From the NCBI GenBank assembly GCA_964609305.1, contig CAZSRK010000005.1, forward strand, positions 1-61,248: a stretch of DNA of 61,248 nucleotides, given 5' to 3'. The notes below the pieces were generated by a model. The model was not told where the DNA came from and made no database searches. It saw nothing but the letters and a program-made list of their open reading frames with translations. The translations under genes were made by a program, and so were the position numbers. Shown piece after piece: positions 59,447 through 61,248 of the stretch (position 1 is the stretch's first letter; each line of letters opens with the position of its first letter). The stretch is from CAKSXP01 sp964609305. GTDB lineage: Bacteria; Bacillota; Clostridia; Oscillospirales; Oscillospiraceae.

Positions 59447-60343
59447 CTAAAAATTTTCCGGCAAAAAATCCTCGTGGAAAAACCTGATAAGCTCGTCTAT
59501 AACGAGCTTTGCCGTCTCGCCGCAGCCCGGCAGCCAGCCCACGGCGATGTCAAACTCGGCGTCGACGCGGATAAAGCGCATCTGAGGGCTCGAGCGAATG
59601 GCGATCCAGTCGTCGACAAAGAAAACGCCGTTGTTGCTTTGCATTTTGAGGAAGGCGTTTGTGACGGAGGGAACGTTGAGGATCTCCGGCTCAAAACCAT
59701 GGCGGCGGCATTCGCTGCGTGTGAAGCCGCTGGTGTTTTTGGGGCCCTCCGGCTCGTTGATACTGAAAAACACCTCGTTTTTAAAATCCTCCCAGCGCAG
59801 ATCGGGCTTACCAGCGAGGGGATGCTCGCGAGAGAAGATGATGACCCCGCCCGTGGTCGTCAGCTCCGCCGTCTCGAGCTCGGCATAGTCCCGCAGGCTG
59901 CTGCCCAGGGAGATCAGCATGTCGACGTCGCCGCGTTTTATCGCCGGCAGCATGTCCGCAAAGCTGTACCCTTCCAGATCCAGAGTCAGGTTCGGGTATT
60001 TCAGGGAAAAATGCTCCACGATGCGGCCGTAAAACAGCGACATGTCCCAACCCTCGAGCCAGCCGATGCGCACGGTCCGGCACAGCGACAGCTCCCGCGC
60101 TTTTGCCAGCGCGGCGGCATACTCCGAGTCGAAGCGCGAGAACAGCTCGAACAGGAGCCTGCCGGCCCCGGTAAGGACGGCACCGCCGCGGCCGCGCTCA
60201 AACAGCGCAAAGCCATATTCCTCCTCCAGTGCGGAGATCTGTTTGCTCACGGCCGGCTGGGAGATGGACAGCTTTTCAGCCGCGCGGGAGAAGCTGCCGC
60301 ATTCCGCAACGGCGAGAAAGCAGCTTATTTGGGAAAGCGTCAT
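59447..60343 (-). CDS. LysR-family transcriptional regulator
   Basis: This is a full-length 298-aa LysR regulator with an N-terminal HTH (SRAAEKLSISQPAVSKQI at residues about 18-36) and a C-terminal substrate-binding-like effector domain. Target genes are not obvious. It lies 6 bp downstream of rnhA, which suggests shared transcription, and upstream of the frameshifted gene and the LysR fragment. The start has a weak AAAGGGTG site. Confidence 0.9.
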   Translation of the reverse strand: MTLSQISCFLAVAECGSFSRAAEKLSISQPAVSKQISALEEEYGFALFERGRGGAVLTGAGRLLFELFSRFDSEYAAALAKARELSLCRTVRIGWLEGWDMSLFYGRIVEHFSLKYPNLTLDLEGYSFADMLPAIKRGDVDMLISLGSSLRDYAELETAELTTTGGVIIFSREHPLAGKPDLRWEDFKNEVFFSINEPEGPKNTSGFTRSECRRHGFEPEILNVPSVTNAFLKMQSNNGVFFVDDWIAIRSSPQMRFIRVDAEFDIAVGWLPGCGETAKLVIDELIRFFHEDFLPENF

Positions 60344-60349
60344 GGTTTT

Positions 60350-60790
60350 TCACCCTTTTGCAAACCGGTCCCGCTGCGCTGTGGCCAGCTCGTCGCAGCG
60401 GTTGTTGTTCTCGTTGTCGGCGTGGCCCCTGACCCAGTGCAGGCGCACCTTGTGGGTATGCAGCAGCCCGTCGAGCCTCTGCCAGAGATCGACGTTTTTA
60501 AGCTCGCCGCCCTTGCGTTTCCAGTTTTTCTTTTTCCAGCCCTCGAGCCAGCCGTCATTTATCGCTTTTTCGATATACTGCGAATCGGTGTAGAGCTCGA
60601 CGGCGCAGGGCTCCCTGAGCGCCGACAGCGCGCTTATAACGCCGGTAAGCTCCATGCGGTTGTTGGTGGTGGAGCTCTCGCCGCCGGACAGCTCCCGCCG
60701 GTGGCCGTTGTATTCGAGGATGGCGCCCCAGCCGCCGGGACCCGGATTCCCGGAGCAGGCGCCGTCGGTATAGATGGTCACGGTCTTCAT
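60350..60790 (-). CDS. rnhA: Ribonuclease HI
   Basis: This enzyme cleaves RNA in RNA-DNA hybrids. The start at ATG 60790 follows AAGGAGAG; the longer frame has no ribosome site. The 146-aa product has the catalytic acidic residues in YTDGACSGNPGPGG, NNRMEL, TDSQY and, near the end, VRGHADNENNNRCDELA. Confidence 0.95.
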   Translation of the reverse strand: MKTVTIYTDGACSGNPGPGGWGAILEYNGHRRELSGGESSTTNNRMELTGVISALSALREPCAVELYTDSQYIEKAINDGWLEGWKKKNWKRKGGELKNVDLWQRLDGLLHTHKVRLHWVRGHADNENNNRCDELATAQRDRFAKG

Positions 60791-60875
60791 GAGTCTCTCC
60801 TTATTATTTCGGTTGTCTCCCGCCTGTTGGTTTTCCTCACGCGGCGAGAGCACCCTTTTCCGAAAGCTGATATTA

Positions 60876-61073
60876 TCATTTGCTGTATTTTTCCCGGTCG
60901 GAATCCGTTATGGAGATGGGCCCGAACTGCTTTTCATAGTCGTCTATACAGTTTTGAACGATATACTCAAGCTGTCCATTCAAAGACCTGTGATTCTTTT
61001 TTGCAATATATGTTATTTTTATAAGCATCTCTTCCGTAAAACGGATGCCTGTCTGGATTTTACCGTTTGCCAT
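60876..61073 (-). CDS. Small ribbon-helix-helix DNA-binding protein
   Basis: This 65-aa protein fits an Arc/MetJ-like ribbon-helix-helix pattern: a short beta strand (KIQTGIRFT), helix 1 (EEMLIKITYIAKKNH) and helix 2 (SLNGQLEYIVQNCIDDYEK). It resembles antitoxin- or Arc-type repressors, but no toxin gene is adjacent in the window. An inverted repeat overlaps its start codon, indicating possible self-repression. The gene is AT-rich compared with rnhA. Confidence 0.8.
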   Translation of the reverse strand: MANGKIQTGIRFTEEMLIKITYIAKKNHRSLNGQLEYIVQNCIDDYEKQFGPISITDSDREKYSK

Positions 61074-61103
61074 AATAACACCTCAGCAGCATTTTGTTAT
61101 TAT
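61072..61103 (-). promoter_or_regulatory. Inverted repeat at the start of the ribbon-helix-helix gene
   Basis: ATAATAACA (61072-61080) and TGTTATTAT (61095-61103) are perfect inverted arms 14 bp apart that overlap the start codon and ribosome site region. This is a plausible autoregulatory operator. Confidence 0.55.
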
Positions 61104-61171
61104 TTTAAGCACAAATTTCCGGGATGTATACAAACAATATGTTATCATTTTGTTTTCATAATACCTTTTCT

Positions 61172-61248
61172 CTTTTTAATCCAGCGGTTGCTAAACGAAA
61201 CTGGTTACCCTTCGGGGAGGTACTTTTCTTTGTTTGAAAGAAAAGTAC
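61172..61248. repeat. Second copy of the dispersed repeat end, cut by the window edge
   Basis: The bases TTTTTAATCCAGCGGTTGCT and the following AAACGAAACTGGTTA and GAGGTACTTTTCT match the left end of the element at 12837-12898 almost exactly. It ends in a GTACTTTTCTTT / AAAGAAAAGTAC hairpin. Confidence 0.8.

Overview
The window looks like part of the chromosome of a spore-forming, anaerobic, fairly GC-rich member of the Clostridia, probably Oscillospirales (inferred from gene content: GerA-type germinant receptor genes, GPR spore protease, DppA/OppA-type and LplA-like binding lipoproteins, an Amt-PII fusion, and the dnaA-dnaN-yaaA-recF-remB-gyrB-gyrA order). It carries the replication origin. 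Transcription diverges from about 33.5 kb: dnaA through gyrA run leftward (minus strand), while mfd, a PrsA-like foldase, gpr, parA-parB, serS and mscL run rightward. Two near-consensus parS sites lie just upstream of parA, and a DnaA-box-rich AT-rich stretch lies between dnaA and dnaN.

Layout. 0-4 kb: a gerA-gerC-gerB germination operon whose gerB is broken. 4-9 kb: a complete five-gene peptide/nickel-type ABC importer. 9-12.7 kb: an SLH-anchored polysaccharide deacetylase, an M16 peptidase and an asparaginase. 12.7-14.2 kb: a 447-bp gene-less element with 68-bp inverted ends, then a small AT-rich XRE/two-small-protein cassette. 14.4-19.3 kb: beta-helix protein 1, divergent from a PucR/CdaR-like regulator, followed by two flavin-dependent enzymes. 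19.4-24.4 kb: Amt-PII, MATE, malic enzyme, SHOCT protein. 24.5-45.6 kb: the origin region. 45.7-48 kb: a membrane XRE regulator and a membrane metallophosphoesterase. 48-52.7 kb: beta-helix protein 2 (with a Gly-Gly-Pro tract) and a second PucR-like regulator. 53-57 kb: two tandem paralogous binding lipoproteins with no permease. 57.7-61.2 kb: an SDR, a LysR fragment fused to the tail of a lost flavin oxidoreductase, a frameshifted gene, a LysR regulator, RNase HI and a ribbon-helix-helix protein.

The most interesting candidate system is the pair of beta-helix/PucR modules, 35 kb apart. They encode regulators of almost identical length (534 and 533 aa) and signal-peptide-less beta-helix proteins capped at both ends by the same module. 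Both beta-helix promoters share the same architecture: a palindrome TTTGTGCA-N2-TGCACAAA centred near -74, an ATGACA -35 inside a conserved 24-bp motif, and a TA-rich -10. This suggests one dedicated activator-controlled regulon of unknown function.

A second theme is gene decay. Six genes carry lesions: gerB (amber codon plus 14-bp duplication), a C39 peptidase (amber), MATE (A7 tract), an AlkZ-related-like gene (A7 tract), and a LysR/flavin-oxidoreductase deletion junction that damaged two genes. TAG also ends several intact genes, so the ambers are read as mutations, not recoding.
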